From contig VNWV01000007.1 in NCBI GenBank assembly GCA_009801085.1, positions 1,364,001-1,428,000 of the forward strand: a DNA stretch of 64,000 nt, read 5' to 3'. Every line of letters begins with the position of its first letter. The first letter of the stretch is position 1. The notes beneath the pieces were generated by a model, which saw nothing but the letters and a program-made list of their open reading frames with translations, had not been told where the DNA came from and searched no databases. The DNA comes from Lasiodiplodia sp. COLG20. Lineage: Eukaryota; Ascomycota; Dothideomycetes; Botryosphaeriales; Botryosphaeriaceae. The translations under genes and the position numbers were made by a program. Of the stretch, positions 55,264-64,000 are shown piece after piece.

Positions 55264-56984
55264 CAGCATACAGATACACCCTGGGTCTCTCAGATGTCCC
55301 CCTCCTCCAACCCCTCAAAGTCTGCGTCGCCGGGCGCCGGAGACCCCAATCCGCCGACGTATGCTGCCTTTTCGCCCGCCACCCTAGGCCACCTCCCCGC
55401 CGCCACGAAGCAGCGCTCCACCATCCTCGTCCACCAGAAGTCGCCGCTGCTCGCCGCAACCCCGCCGCAGGTCACCCGTGCCCTCGCCTATTCGCATCCG
55501 TTCCTGCTACCGCTCAACAAGCTCGTCGGCCTGCTATCATGGACCACCGGCGATCCGTGGGACAGCTTCCTCTTCATCGCAGCCTTCTGGGCTGTGACAC
55601 TGTACGGAGGCACCATCATTAGGCTCGCCGGGCCTATTGTTGCTGTGGCTGGCATAATACTGGGCATGTATACGCGCAGGTACTCGCCGCTCTCCTCCAC
55701 CGGCTGGACTGGCGAGAAGTCGAAGGGACACAAGCGCGGCGCATCCGTCGCCAGTGAGAGCCACCAAAAGAGTCTCGAGGACATCGTCGACACGCTGAAG
55801 CTGTTTACCTCGAGGTGCAACATCTTGCTGGATCCCTTTATTCGTCTAACTGATTTCCTATCCACCCAACGCACCGCAACCTCGGCCACCACTCGCCCCG
55901 CGTTGACTACCTTGTTCATCCGCATTCTGTTTCTGACCCCATTCTGGTTGACGCTTACGCTTCCACCGCTGCGCCTGCTGACGACCAGACGCATTGTCCT
56001 GGCCTTCGGGACAATGATTCTGAGCTGGCACTCGCGGCCCGCACGCGTGACCCGCATCATCCTCTGGCGCTCCAGACTCGTCCGCCGCTCCCTGGCCCTC
56101 ATCACCGGCCTCGACGTTGGCGAGCCCGAGCCTACGGCGCCTGGCTCCGAAAGAGGCAGGCCTCCGCCGCTCCCGCCGCGGAGGAAGGACGCAAACGCCA
56201 TCGCAGCATCTTTGGCTGCTAAGCATAGGGCAGTCTCACCAGGCGTTCGCTTCACGTTCGCGCTGTTCGAAAATCAGCGTCGATGGCTGGGGATCGGATG
56301 GACATCTTCCTTGCTTGCCTACGAACGCGCCCCATGGACGGACGAGCATTTGAATCCCGCACCAGAGAAAGACCACTTTGACCTCCCGGAGGTTGACGGC
56401 GGACATGCAAGATGGCGGTGGGTCGAAGGGAGCGAGTGGAGAGTAGAGGGTGCGGAAAGTGAGGGCGACGACGACAGCCGAGGTTGGATCTACTATGACA
56501 ATAAGGTAAGACAGACTTGCCCCTTTCCCATGCGTGGCTGACAGTCGATCAGTGGCGGGATGGTCGACGTGGACAAGATGGCTGGGGGCGGTATACTCGA
56601 CGACGCAAATGGTGCCGTGACGCCGAGTTGGTTGAAATCACTCCTTCGACAGAGATAACTCCTTCGCCTACTCCTAAGCCGCCGCTGAACGACGACCCCT
56701 CATTCTCTGAGGCAGACACAGCGAGGCCGGAAGAGACTCCGTCGGAATATTCCATGTCAACCAGGGATGAAACTGGAAGCGATGGCAAAGTCCGCAAGAG
56801 ACGGTGGTTTGGTCGACGACCGAGCAGAGCAGCTAGTGAGAAAAGCATCGCGACTGGCAGCATCGATGGTGGCGATGTGGATCTTCAGAACGATGATGAA
56901 GACGTCCATACGCCGCTCCGATACCACGCAACGCGAGAGAGCGAATGGGGGCTGGGGGATGAGGCGCGCATGGACTTGGGATAA
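55264..56984 (+). CDS. Dysferlin-domain peroxisomal membrane protein (Pex23/Pex30-like peroxin)
   Basis: Model: 55264..56505 joined to 56553..56984; 557 aa; 47-bp intron. In-frame ATGs at 55201, 55264 and 55294 are all possible starts; I take the middle one because residues before it look random. Hydrophobic segments: SFLFIAAFWAVTLYGG through GPIVAVAGIILGMY (~100-135) and FIRILFLTPFWLTLTLPP. The dysferlin region comes after: RFTFALFENQRRWLGIGW, then WRWVEGSEWRV, and after splicing WRDGRRGQDGWGRYTRRRKW, the typical DysFC Trp/Arg pattern. Known role: Pex30-type proteins shape ER subdomains where peroxisomes and lipid droplets form and control peroxisome number. The acidic C-terminal tail is disordered. 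Confidence 0.88.
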
Positions 56985-58537
56985 TCCTTCAGTGTATCAT
57001 TATGGCTTCATCACAGGGTATACGGTGGCGCATCTGGGTCATCCTACTACGGATATCAGCGGCTTCATTGCTTTACCCAGAGCCACTCTCGAGAGGATAG
57101 ACTCCGGTCGTAGCTCCGCTGGGCGAAAAGAGCCTTTTCGAGCGAATGACTAACAGCCTCACGGGGCCAGTTCTTATTACCTCACGGGTGTTGGTACCGA
57201 TAACACGACGGCGGCCGCCGTTACATGGATTTGGCATGTTTGCTTTTATCGGCAAATTCAATTGTATGAACTCGATTGGCGGAGCGTAGCAGGCGCGCAA
57301 GGCTATGTAATTGGCCTGCTCAAGGCATTCTAGCAAGAGAGTGGTCGTCACAAGATCCCTACCGTCACGGGCTTGTCCATCATTGGTATCTGTGAAAATC
57401 ATCCCACGTGTTCCAAGCGACGCCAGTACTTGGCAGGACAGCCGGTGCTTACGCAGACACGCCGGTCTCAGCCAGTGCTCCAAGGTCACAGAAAGCTCTA
57501 GTGCAGCCGGTGAAGTAAAACGTCCATAACCGGATCGGACCCCGAGCCGCAAAAATGCCGCTCGGGTGGCCGATTATCAGGCTGTGCTTGTCTCAGCAGC
57601 AAACAGTGACGAAATACGGTGCTGATGGCCCTACCGCACTTTCCGCGCAGCTAGTCACGAGCATCACGGCTGCCGGCAGGTGTCGACTTAAGGTAAGCCA
57701 ACCATGTGACACGGAAGGTGAAGCAGCCAATCACGCTTAGCTCTTGCACCACCACTTCGACGCCTTTACCCAATCCGGACGCAGTCATGCAGCCACCAGG
57801 AACTTCGATCGGAGAGGGTCAGGCCCTATCGTCCGCCTCAGCCTGCAACCGGGCGAGCCGTACCGCGCTGCTTCCCTGTCGGGCTCGACTCGGAGGCGCA
57901 CCCACGCACTTTCCATCCCCCATGTTAGATCCGACCAATTGCTCAACGAAGATGCGCAACGCACCGCGCCCCCACCACTGCGGCGCCCCACTGCAAGTCC
58001 CCGCACCTGCCGCATGGCAATGATCCACTAACCTCCGTCACGACGGTTCCATATCGAATGACCATCATGACTGCCGGCGCCACGCTTTTGTCCAAGAGGA
58101 CGCCGTCCGGCAACAAACAGCGCCTCCAAAGCACCAGCCCCAGACTGGCGGGCTCTTCGAAGCACCTAGTGGCGCCTGGATGCTGGCCCCATGCACCCCC
58201 GGCCCCAGCCTCGCAGTCTCTGGGCTTATCCGCGTGAAGCGCCACGTTGAGTTGTATGTCCGCTGTAGCCCCGCACTAGTCTCGTGCCGCCATCTGCATC
58301 GTGGTGTTGGCTCGAGTTACCACAGGTGGGTAATCGGCGAGGCGGTTTCAGTCAGGAATATCCATGCGAGCCAAGGGAATCCCGCAAGATACGGGTGGGT
58401 GGAGCAAGATATATAAAGACGTCGTTGGGCACCTTGAAGTCTCTTTTCTTCATTCCACCATCACTTCAATCAACTACTTCTACAAAGCCTTCCATCCAAG
58501 CAACTGCCCGTTTTTCGAAACATATCCCACTGCCAAG
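56985..58537. other. Spacer upstream of the metallothionein gene
   Basis: About 1.55 kb. Open frames (for example 57073-57552 minus, without ATG) have no domain. The last ~130 bp contain the TATA box and 5' leader of the metallothionein gene. Confidence 0.5.
58410..58417 (+). promoter_or_regulatory. TATA box of the metallothionein gene
   Basis: TATATAAA lies 121 bp before the start codon at 58538. A strong TATA box fits an inducible gene. I did not find a convincing copper-response element of the Ace1/Cuf1 type near it. Confidence 0.7.
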
Positions 58538-59029
58538 ATGTCTCCCTGGTGCGTGCTTCCCCCTGCCACCACGTTTCTCCTCATTCCACGACACCTTCGG
58601 CCTTCGGTCCATCCCTTCTGTCCTTCGTCTTCGGTCCATCCCTTCTGTCCTTCGTCTTCGTGGATGGAGTTTATTTTAGAGCCAGTGGGCTGACATGCCC
58701 CCGACAGCACCTGCAACACCTGCAACTGCGCCAACGGCCAGTGCAACGGCTGCTCCTGCAGCTCCTGTGGCGTAAGCTGTCACCTCGGCCCCTACCATCT
58801 GCTCTCCTCGCCGAGACAATGAAGTCTATGCTCGGGGGGGATGGGGCCACAGGCCAACCCCTTCGCTTCTATGCTAGACTGTCTCTCACGCTCCACCTGT
58901 CAAGCTGCGAGAGTAGCAAACAGCCAGAGCAATGAAAAAAAAACGAGCGAGGCGTATTTTTCAAGATGGTTGTTCAGAGTATTTCATATGGCTAACGCAT
59001 GCCATTTTGCTTGGCGAATGTAGCACTAA
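58538..59029 (+). CDS. Copper-type metallothionein, 26 aa
   Basis: Model: 58538..58548, 58708..58771, 59024..59029; 26 aa with 8 Cys (positions 4, 6, 9, 11, 16, 19, 21, 24) in CxC and CxxC units, no aromatic residues, ending GH. Exon 1 codes MSP plus two bases of Cys4; exon 3 codes one His and the stop. Introns are 159 bp (GTGCGT, CTGAC branch, GACAG) and 252 bp (GTAAGC, GGCTAACG branch, TGTAG). If intron 2 stays, the frame runs 17 codons further to another stop. Known role of such peptides: cytosolic Cu(I) buffering and detoxification, usually transcriptionally induced by copper. The family match is by pattern (CTCNTCNC start, NGCSCSSCG end), as in mould CmtA-like peptides. Confidence 0.85.
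58602..58655 (+). repeat. 27-bp tandem repeat, two perfect copies, in the first metallothionein intron
   Basis: Copies 58602..58628 and 58629..58655 are identical, and five further bases begin a third. The unit is pyrimidine-rich with CTTCGG and CCTTCG motifs. Location inside the intron means copy-number change would alter only intron length. Confidence 0.9.
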
Positions 59030-60074
59030 ACTGCCGTCGACAACCCATAACGCCTGTTCGAATGTCTCTACCGTCCGCATGAAAAGCAACGATATCAACG
59101 ACAACAGCCGTCCACCATCCTCTTTCCGATTTACTCAACCTGCTTCGTCAGATGGGTCGATGTATTGTTCCGCTTCACCAGAACATTATTCTTCGCCATC
59201 GTGGGGGCTTGATCATCCTATTAGGATTGGTGGACGTGGACCGGGGAGTTTCGGCGGTTATGGAGCTTGGAGAGGATATTAGGGCAACAATACATGGTCT
59301 TTTTCTTTATTCCGTACCAATATAAATCCTTGGCCAGGACATGATCGTGCTTTGCGTGCTCCCTACAAGATGCTTCGACCTTCCTAACACGGAGCCACGA
59401 TCCTTTTTCCTTTCCCGCCGTGATCTCCAGCTGCGTGTGATGGATGGTGCTGCACGTCCATTTGCTTCAGCACATCCTTCCTCGGCAACAGCGTCATAGC
59501 GGGTCCGCGTTTCATCGTGCATAACCTCTAGCCGAAATGCATGACATAGGCCGGCAGCGGATGCCCCAGTGGGGAAATGCCCGCTTATGATATCGATCCG
59601 GCTCAAGCTATTTTTCGGCCGCCTTTTCGCACACCCGGGCTAAGAATCTCACATGCAGGCAAAGAGCAACAACACCGGTTATGTTGACATAACCGGAATA
59701 CGATTCACATAGGCAAGAAGCAGTCAAAGTTGCCAAGTCATTTTTCATTAGAGCTCATCCCGGAGGTCGCCGGTCAGTTGGTATAGTAGTGCATGCCATA
59801 GTCCACAACCTCAGCCTGATGGTCCGCTAAGAATGTCCATTTGCCGTATTTCTTCCTCTCGCTCCGTGTGCCGCCCATTCCAAGTAGCCGTCGAGGGGCG
59901 TGCTGAGAGAGAGTCGAAATTGCCGGATCAAGCCGAGGAGATGTAGATGTTATTGCAGTAGGAAAGACTCGTTGATTGAAAGCAAGAAAGCATGGCGGTC
60001 GTGAGACCGTCGTCGTCGGGTACTCTATGCTTCACTCCGAGAGAGCATGGTGTGGTGCAGGATGTGCAAGCAGT
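59030..60074. other. Spacer between two convergent metallothionein genes
   Basis: About 1 kb of tail-to-tail spacer. Minus-strand ORF 59307-59606 and the plus-strand ORF ending at 59282 have no domain. No inverted repeat or transposon remnant links the two genes. Confidence 0.5.
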
Positions 60075-60205
60075 TTATTTCTGCACGCGGAGTCAGCTTG
60101 GCGGGGCCCTGCAGAAGACCGTTATTGTAAGAGGGCACTTACGCCGCAGGTGCAGTTGGCACCGCACTGGCAGTTGGAACCGCAGGAGCAGCCGTGGTCA
60201 GACAT
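60075..60205 (-). CDS. Metallothionein of Neurospora Cu-MT type, 22 aa
   Basis: Model: complement of 60075..60080 joined to 60143..60205; 22 aa with 6 Cys in three CxC pairs spaced by three residues (positions 6, 8, 12, 14, 18, 20). The start is MSDHGCSCGSNC and the end GK. The 62-bp intron has a GTAAGT donor, a GCTGAC branch site and a GTGCAG acceptor; the last exon codes one Lys and the stop. An earlier acceptor would give a longer, unrelated tail. The composition (Gly/Ser/Cys/Asn, no aromatics) and length fit the short copper metallothionein described from Neurospora, which has 7 Cys, one more than here. It faces the 26-aa metallothionein gene. Confidence 0.83.
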
Positions 60206-61565
60206 GGTGATTGAGTGAGGGGGTTGTTGTTGAGGTATGTGGTGTAACTGTGAGGAGTTTGCTGTCGGTCGCTGAGTGGATCGTTGTCGCAGCAGAGTTG
60301 GAGGATGGTGGGGTTTAAGTAGGTCGAAGGGCGGGGCTTTTATCAGCAGACCGCAACACTTGGCACAGGGTCGACCAGAGCTCAGGCGGACGTTGGCCCG
60401 CCGCCCTTGCCCGCACGAGCTTCGCGCCTGCTAGTGAGGCTGGACCCCATCCTGTCCTGGCAAGTGCAACCCAGCACTGCTCCGCCCACGCCGATTGCCC
60501 ACCTGCAGGCACCGCTGCACGCGCGACGCGGCAATACAGTCGGCTTCATCAGCGCCGCTGCGCGCATCGTCGCCAAGCGAGCACGTTTCTATCATCTTTA
60601 GGTATATGCCGGCTCTGCATGAATTTATTGAGCAGGTTTGAGCAGCGAATCTGAACCGCCTCTATCGGCAGCTAGGCGCACTGCGCGTCTGCAATGCAAT
60701 GCGCCCTCTGTCCTTCATGTTTGCCACCCGTTTGCTTGCGTCCGTGGTGAAGCGTGAGCGTGAGCGTGTCCGACAAAGCGGGACCCCGCGCCGAGCGTTA
60801 TGGCCGATAGTAGGCTCGGAGCAATACTGCGTGGTATTCGCGGAACGGCTCAGATGCGCACCCCTGGCGCTTGCCAGAATCTCTGGAACCGGAGCAGCGG
60901 GCTGACGATTCGCTCCGTCTCACCGGTGAAACGCTGTCTTGCAGATGATGAGATAATTGTGCGGACGCGCTCTTTGTGTGAGAGATTTGTGCGGAACGCC
61001 CCTTCCAAGGTTCGGCCGTGCAGCCACAGCGGCAAAGGCGCCTAGGCCATCGAAACTTTGATACGACCGCTCCGCACAAAAGGCTCAGCTCCGCTTTCGT
61101 CGCTTGCGCTCTCCGAACGCGCGCCCGCCCTCGCCAGGGCCCGCGACCCACCGGGTCATGCTGTGCGTCTGATTAGGCGAATAGGCGCTGCCTGAATTTC
61201 TTGGCCTTGTGCGCTGTATGACTGAATATCGGCGAGCAAAATCTAGCGATGACACCGAATCGTCTCTCTTCTAATATTGCTCATTTTCATCCACCGTTTA
61301 CACCCTCGTAGCACAAGACCCAAATACGTCTCTGGATGAGCCAATGTGGCATCGAGTGTTTAAAGTTACCTTGAGAGGTGACGAAGAAGAAACCAGACGC
61401 ATGGTAACACTTTGGTATTTTGCTCGCTGACCGACTGGAAGACAGGATGTCTTCATGCAATACTATAAACGACCCAAACCGAAACTCCTTTTATCCAGGG
61501 TATTACCACCCAGTCCATGCCTAAAACACGCCATGAAAATGCTTTGATGCTAGTATCGCCAAGGC
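60206..61565. other. Metallothionein promoter and gene-free spacer
   Basis: About 1.36 kb upstream of the 22-aa metallothionein and downstream of the BTB-like gene. Overlapping ORFs at 60798-61151 and 60800-61045 are on opposite strands without domains. I see no other gene. Confidence 0.5.
60336..60345 (-). promoter_or_regulatory. TATA-like element upstream of the 22-aa metallothionein gene
   Basis: On the minus strand GATAAAAG lies about 135 bp before the start codon, followed by a GC-rich CCCCGCCC block. This is the best core-promoter candidate. Confidence 0.4.
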
Positions 61566-62532
61566 CTAGATCACAGACCATTCCGAGTCGGACTCGTCAA
61601 TCGCAGGCCTCTCAACCGCAGGGTTGTCGACGAGAACAAACCCATCCTCAGTGGCCGGGCTGCCCGGCTCGGCTCCGTCGTGCTCTTCCCTTACACGGAT
61701 GGGCAGATTGCGGATCTCCATTCCACACTCCAGAGCGTGGTCGATCGAAGACGACGAGTTCTGGCGCGAGGGAGCCGGCTCTTGGTCAACAGCATGACCG
61801 GCGAATAGGTTCGCGATGTCGACGTCTACAACACCAGGGCGCGTTGGACCAACCATCTTTGGGATGTCGAGATTCTCTGGGCTGCACGTTAGGTCATGTG
61901 GTTGCCGTTCGAAGTGAAGGGGGTGAGCACTTACCAAAGCCGCGCTCGGCGTTGACTTTGGACAGGTCTGAAAGAAGGGATTCGTGGGTCCCAGCAAGGC
62001 GCTTGAAGTCGGCATCCTCGCTCAGCTTGTGGGTCGTGAAAGAAGCGACGCAGTAGTTGAGCATCGTGCTGAGAGCCTCCGGCAGATGGGGGAGGTGGGT
62101 GTAGACGAAGATGAGAGTCTGGACCAGATCTACAGGCGAGGCGGGGAAGCTAACAGCAAGTTCAGCGTTGTAGTTTAGCTGGCCCATGGCGAGCTTGGCT
62201 AGTTCCGGGCAGCTGATGGCATCAGCAAGGTGGAGGACTTGAGCGTGGATGAGGAATTGAGGGTCGTGAAACTCGTCTGGGCCCTCAATGGTGTAGTTGC
62301 CAAGGTAGAGGAAGCGAACGAGGGCAACACCAGCCGCGTGGGACGCAACGCTCAGGGTGAGCGAGGCCTTTCCCGTAGCGTCGTCCTCAGGTGCCATGCC
62401 GAGGAGAGCGGAGCGCATGCTTAGGACATCTCGATCGAGGCCTTGGACGCTCGTCTGTTCGCCGCCGAAATCCTCGAACGCGAAGGTGACATTCCCGCGC
62501 GGCCAGTCCTGGAGAAAGCTTGTGTCGTCCAT
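61566..62532 (-). CDS. BTB/POZ-like domain protein
   Basis: Model: complement of 61566..61876 joined to 61935..62532; 302 aa; 58-bp intron. The N-terminal part follows the fungal BTB-like pattern: a short strand region (NVTFAFEDFGGEQTSVQG), ALVRFLYLGNYTI as the typical BTB helix/loop, then HAQVLHLADAISCPELAKLAMGQLN and a helical extension (DLVQTLIFVYTHLPHLPEALSTMLNYCVASF). The C-terminal third is acidic and disordered, ending DESDSEWSVI. Known role of the fold: protein-protein interaction, sometimes as a cullin-3 adaptor; the function of this fungal group is unknown. The ATG at 62532 is used; an open frame continues upstream to a TTG, so an extra 5' exon is possible. Confidence 0.8.
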
Positions 62533-63303
62533 GTTCAAGACGTGGCGCAACAACGGGTGATGGTAGTGAAAGCGGCGCGGTATAGTATGCAGTGTCGACG
62601 TTGGCAAGGCTGACGTAGGCAGTCGTTGAGAGGAAGCTCGAAGGAGGCGGCCGAGAAGTGGTGAGCTCAGCTAGAAGTAAAGGTAGCAGGGCAGCTTGTA
62701 CATGTCTTGGCACGCTCTCTGGAGGATTCTGCGCAGGCGATGCAATTCGCAGTCGAGTTGAGGGTACGATCTGAGGCCGGGCACCCGGTGGTTAAGGTCG
62801 CAGGGTCGCGCAGCCGCGAGCCCCTCTCCCCGCAAGCTCCAGGCGGCAGCCTGCCTGTGACTGCACCGCCAGCTTAGACGCGGCTCAGCCGTCGTCAGCG
62901 CCGCTGGGAGCTGTGGCTCAAAGCTTCATCCAAGGCGCATCATTGGACGCTAGGTGCATAAATCGCAGCCTTGCGCGGACGCCTGGGGTGCACAGCCGGA
63001 AGAGCGGTCGCTGGCGGCGCAGTGGCATCGCGGGCCGCATCCGCGCACGTTGCTTTAGGGCGCGCCTGTCTTCTGCGCGTGCTCACGATAGCAGAGACGC
63101 GGCACGCAAGCGCTGTGGTCGAGGTCGTGATGACGTCTGAGCGTAGGTAATCGGCAGGCTGGCCCAGGCTTCGCCGCGGCATCCGAGCATGCGCGCGTCT
63201 CACCACTTTCATTGCATCCCATTTCCCGACGCAATAAGAAGGGCAAGCGCCCTCCGTTGCCTCGCCTCCCCGCCGCTCCAACCAGCCTGACGACTGGCGC
63301 AAA
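62533..63303. promoter_or_regulatory. Divergent spacer between the BTB-like and membrane-protein genes
   Basis: 771 bp between two outward-facing start codons. ORFs here are short shadows. I recognise no specific site. Confidence 0.5.
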
Positions 63304-63725
63304 ATGGCCTGGTCCTCTATCCTTCCGGATCATCTTAGCTCTTTCGAAACATGGATCGCCCGCCTTTTTGTAGGGCTGCCTGACTCGCCCTCCCGTCCCA
63401 ACTCCGCCTGCCCGCTGAACGTTGCTCACAGATTTTCTTCGGCGTTGTGACCATCGGACCCTGGGCTGTCCTGATCCTCTACGACCTCGCCCTGTACTTC
63501 TTCCGCACCGTCGCCTACGAGCTGCCCATCTTCGGCGGACGTGCAATGGGAAAGCGGCGACCGCGCGCTCCAAGCCTGACCGAACGCCCCGACGGCCAGC
63601 GTCGCCAATTCAATCCAATGCTACACCCCGGCGATGAGGCGAATGCACATGCATCGGGAACATCGCGAGCCGCCGACTCGGATGCTTCAATACAATTCCG
63701 CAACACTGCGAAGGAGGATAGTTGA
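63304..63725 (+). CDS. Small single-span membrane protein, 119 aa, unknown function
   Basis: Model: 63304..63369 joined to 63432..63725; the 62-bp intron starts GTAGGG, has a CTGAAC branch-like site and ends CACAG. The N-terminus is an amphipathic helix (MAWSSILPDHLSSFETW). A hydrophobic stretch follows (RLFIFFGVVTIGPWAVLILYDLALYFF when read across the splice, ~20-46). A basic cytosolic segment comes next (GKRRPRAPSLTERPDG), then a polar tail. The splice joins two parts of the hydrophobic segment in frame, which supports the intron. I do not know a named family; small fungal ER/mitochondrial membrane proteins look like this. Confidence 0.7.
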
Positions 63726-64000
63726 ACGCGGCGGATGCGGCTCGCCAGGAGAAGGATACCCGCAGCATAGAGGGAATTCCTGCGCACTTGCGCAGAGCTC
63801 GTTCATCAACTACTTGGCTTTTGGCGCGATGCCTCCTAATCACGGCGTTTGGTCCGAATCACTTCACAGAGTATAATGGCTGCTGCCTAGTTGGTTTTGC
63901 ATACCAGGCAAGGCATTCATCATTCCCCAAGACGCTGGTGTCACATTTCAATGAGAGCTGCGTCATTTGCATTGTCGGTTTGACACCTCAAGTGAAGCTA
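63726..64000. other. Downstream flank to the window edge
   Basis: 275 bp after the membrane-protein stop. I see nothing in it; a gene may begin beyond the edge. Confidence 0.5.

Noticed and set aside
57073..57552. 159-aa open frame on the minus strand downstream of the peroxin gene
   Set aside because: The first codon is TTG, there is no recognisable domain, and overlapping frames occur on the other strand.
58932..59282. 116-aa open frame overlapping the metallothionein intron and last exon
   Set aside because: It is in another frame, starts in an A-rich run, and has no domain; the metallothionein splice signals explain the region better.

Overview
The window is nuclear DNA of a filamentous ascomycete (Pezizomycotina; a dothideomycete is my guess, but I could not test it). 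The evidence is short introns (mostly 44-80 bp) with GTAAGT-type donors, CTAAC/CTGAC branch sites and CAG/TAG acceptors; fungal-only families (CFEM, HacA with an Ire1-type 20-nt intron, dysferlin-domain peroxin, metallothioneins); and compact gene spacing. There is no operon structure, CRISPR array, tRNA, rRNA or intact transposon. Splice sites were placed by hand by keeping frame, consensus and family sequence together; each multi-exon CDS below has a length divisible by three.

Layout. 0-11.6 kb: RCC1 (Ran exchange factor), UTP21 (SSU processome) and, divergently, a VIP1-type inositol pyrophosphate kinase/phosphatase. 11.6-16 kb: a repeat-rich, gene-poor tract containing a possible tiny gene made of repeated small exons, an N-interrupted poly(A) run, a degenerate minisatellite and one lineage-specific hypothetical gene. 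16-28 kb: AAR2 (U5 snRNP assembly), RPS14 head-to-head with TYR1 (prephenate dehydrogenase), an RRM protein, a cyclase-family hydrolase, the mitochondrial GatA/HER2 amidotransferase subunit and a 71-aa hydrophilic protein. 29-30.5 kb: hacA, the unfolded-protein-response bZIP factor, with a perfect 20-nt Ire1 intron and an overlapping upstream ORF. 30.5-33.8 kb: no supported gene. 33.8-46.4 kb: NIC96 nucleoporin with GLFG repeats, a conserved-looking hypothetical, MED27, an NAPE-PLD-type metallo-beta-lactamase, a divergent CFEM protein, a low-complexity protein, an arrestin-like adaptor without an ATG, and a metallophosphoesterase. 46.7-57 kb: a TMEM16/Ist2 scramblase, the TRF4-type poly(A) polymerase of TRAMP, PAM16 with its start codon alone on exon 1, and a dysferlin-domain peroxin. 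58.5-60.2 kb: two different very small metallothionein genes facing each other. 61.5-63.7 kb: a BTB-like protein and a small membrane protein.

Most genes are unlinked housekeeping functions in RNA biology (RCC1, UTP21, AAR2, RPS14, TRF4, NIC96, MED27), mitochondria (GatA, PAM16, NAPE-PLD) and membranes (TMEM16, peroxin). The most unusual parts are the metallothionein pair, the repeated-exon locus at 12.2-12.8 kb, the degenerate CFEM protein, the hacA control elements and the ATG-only exon of PAM16.
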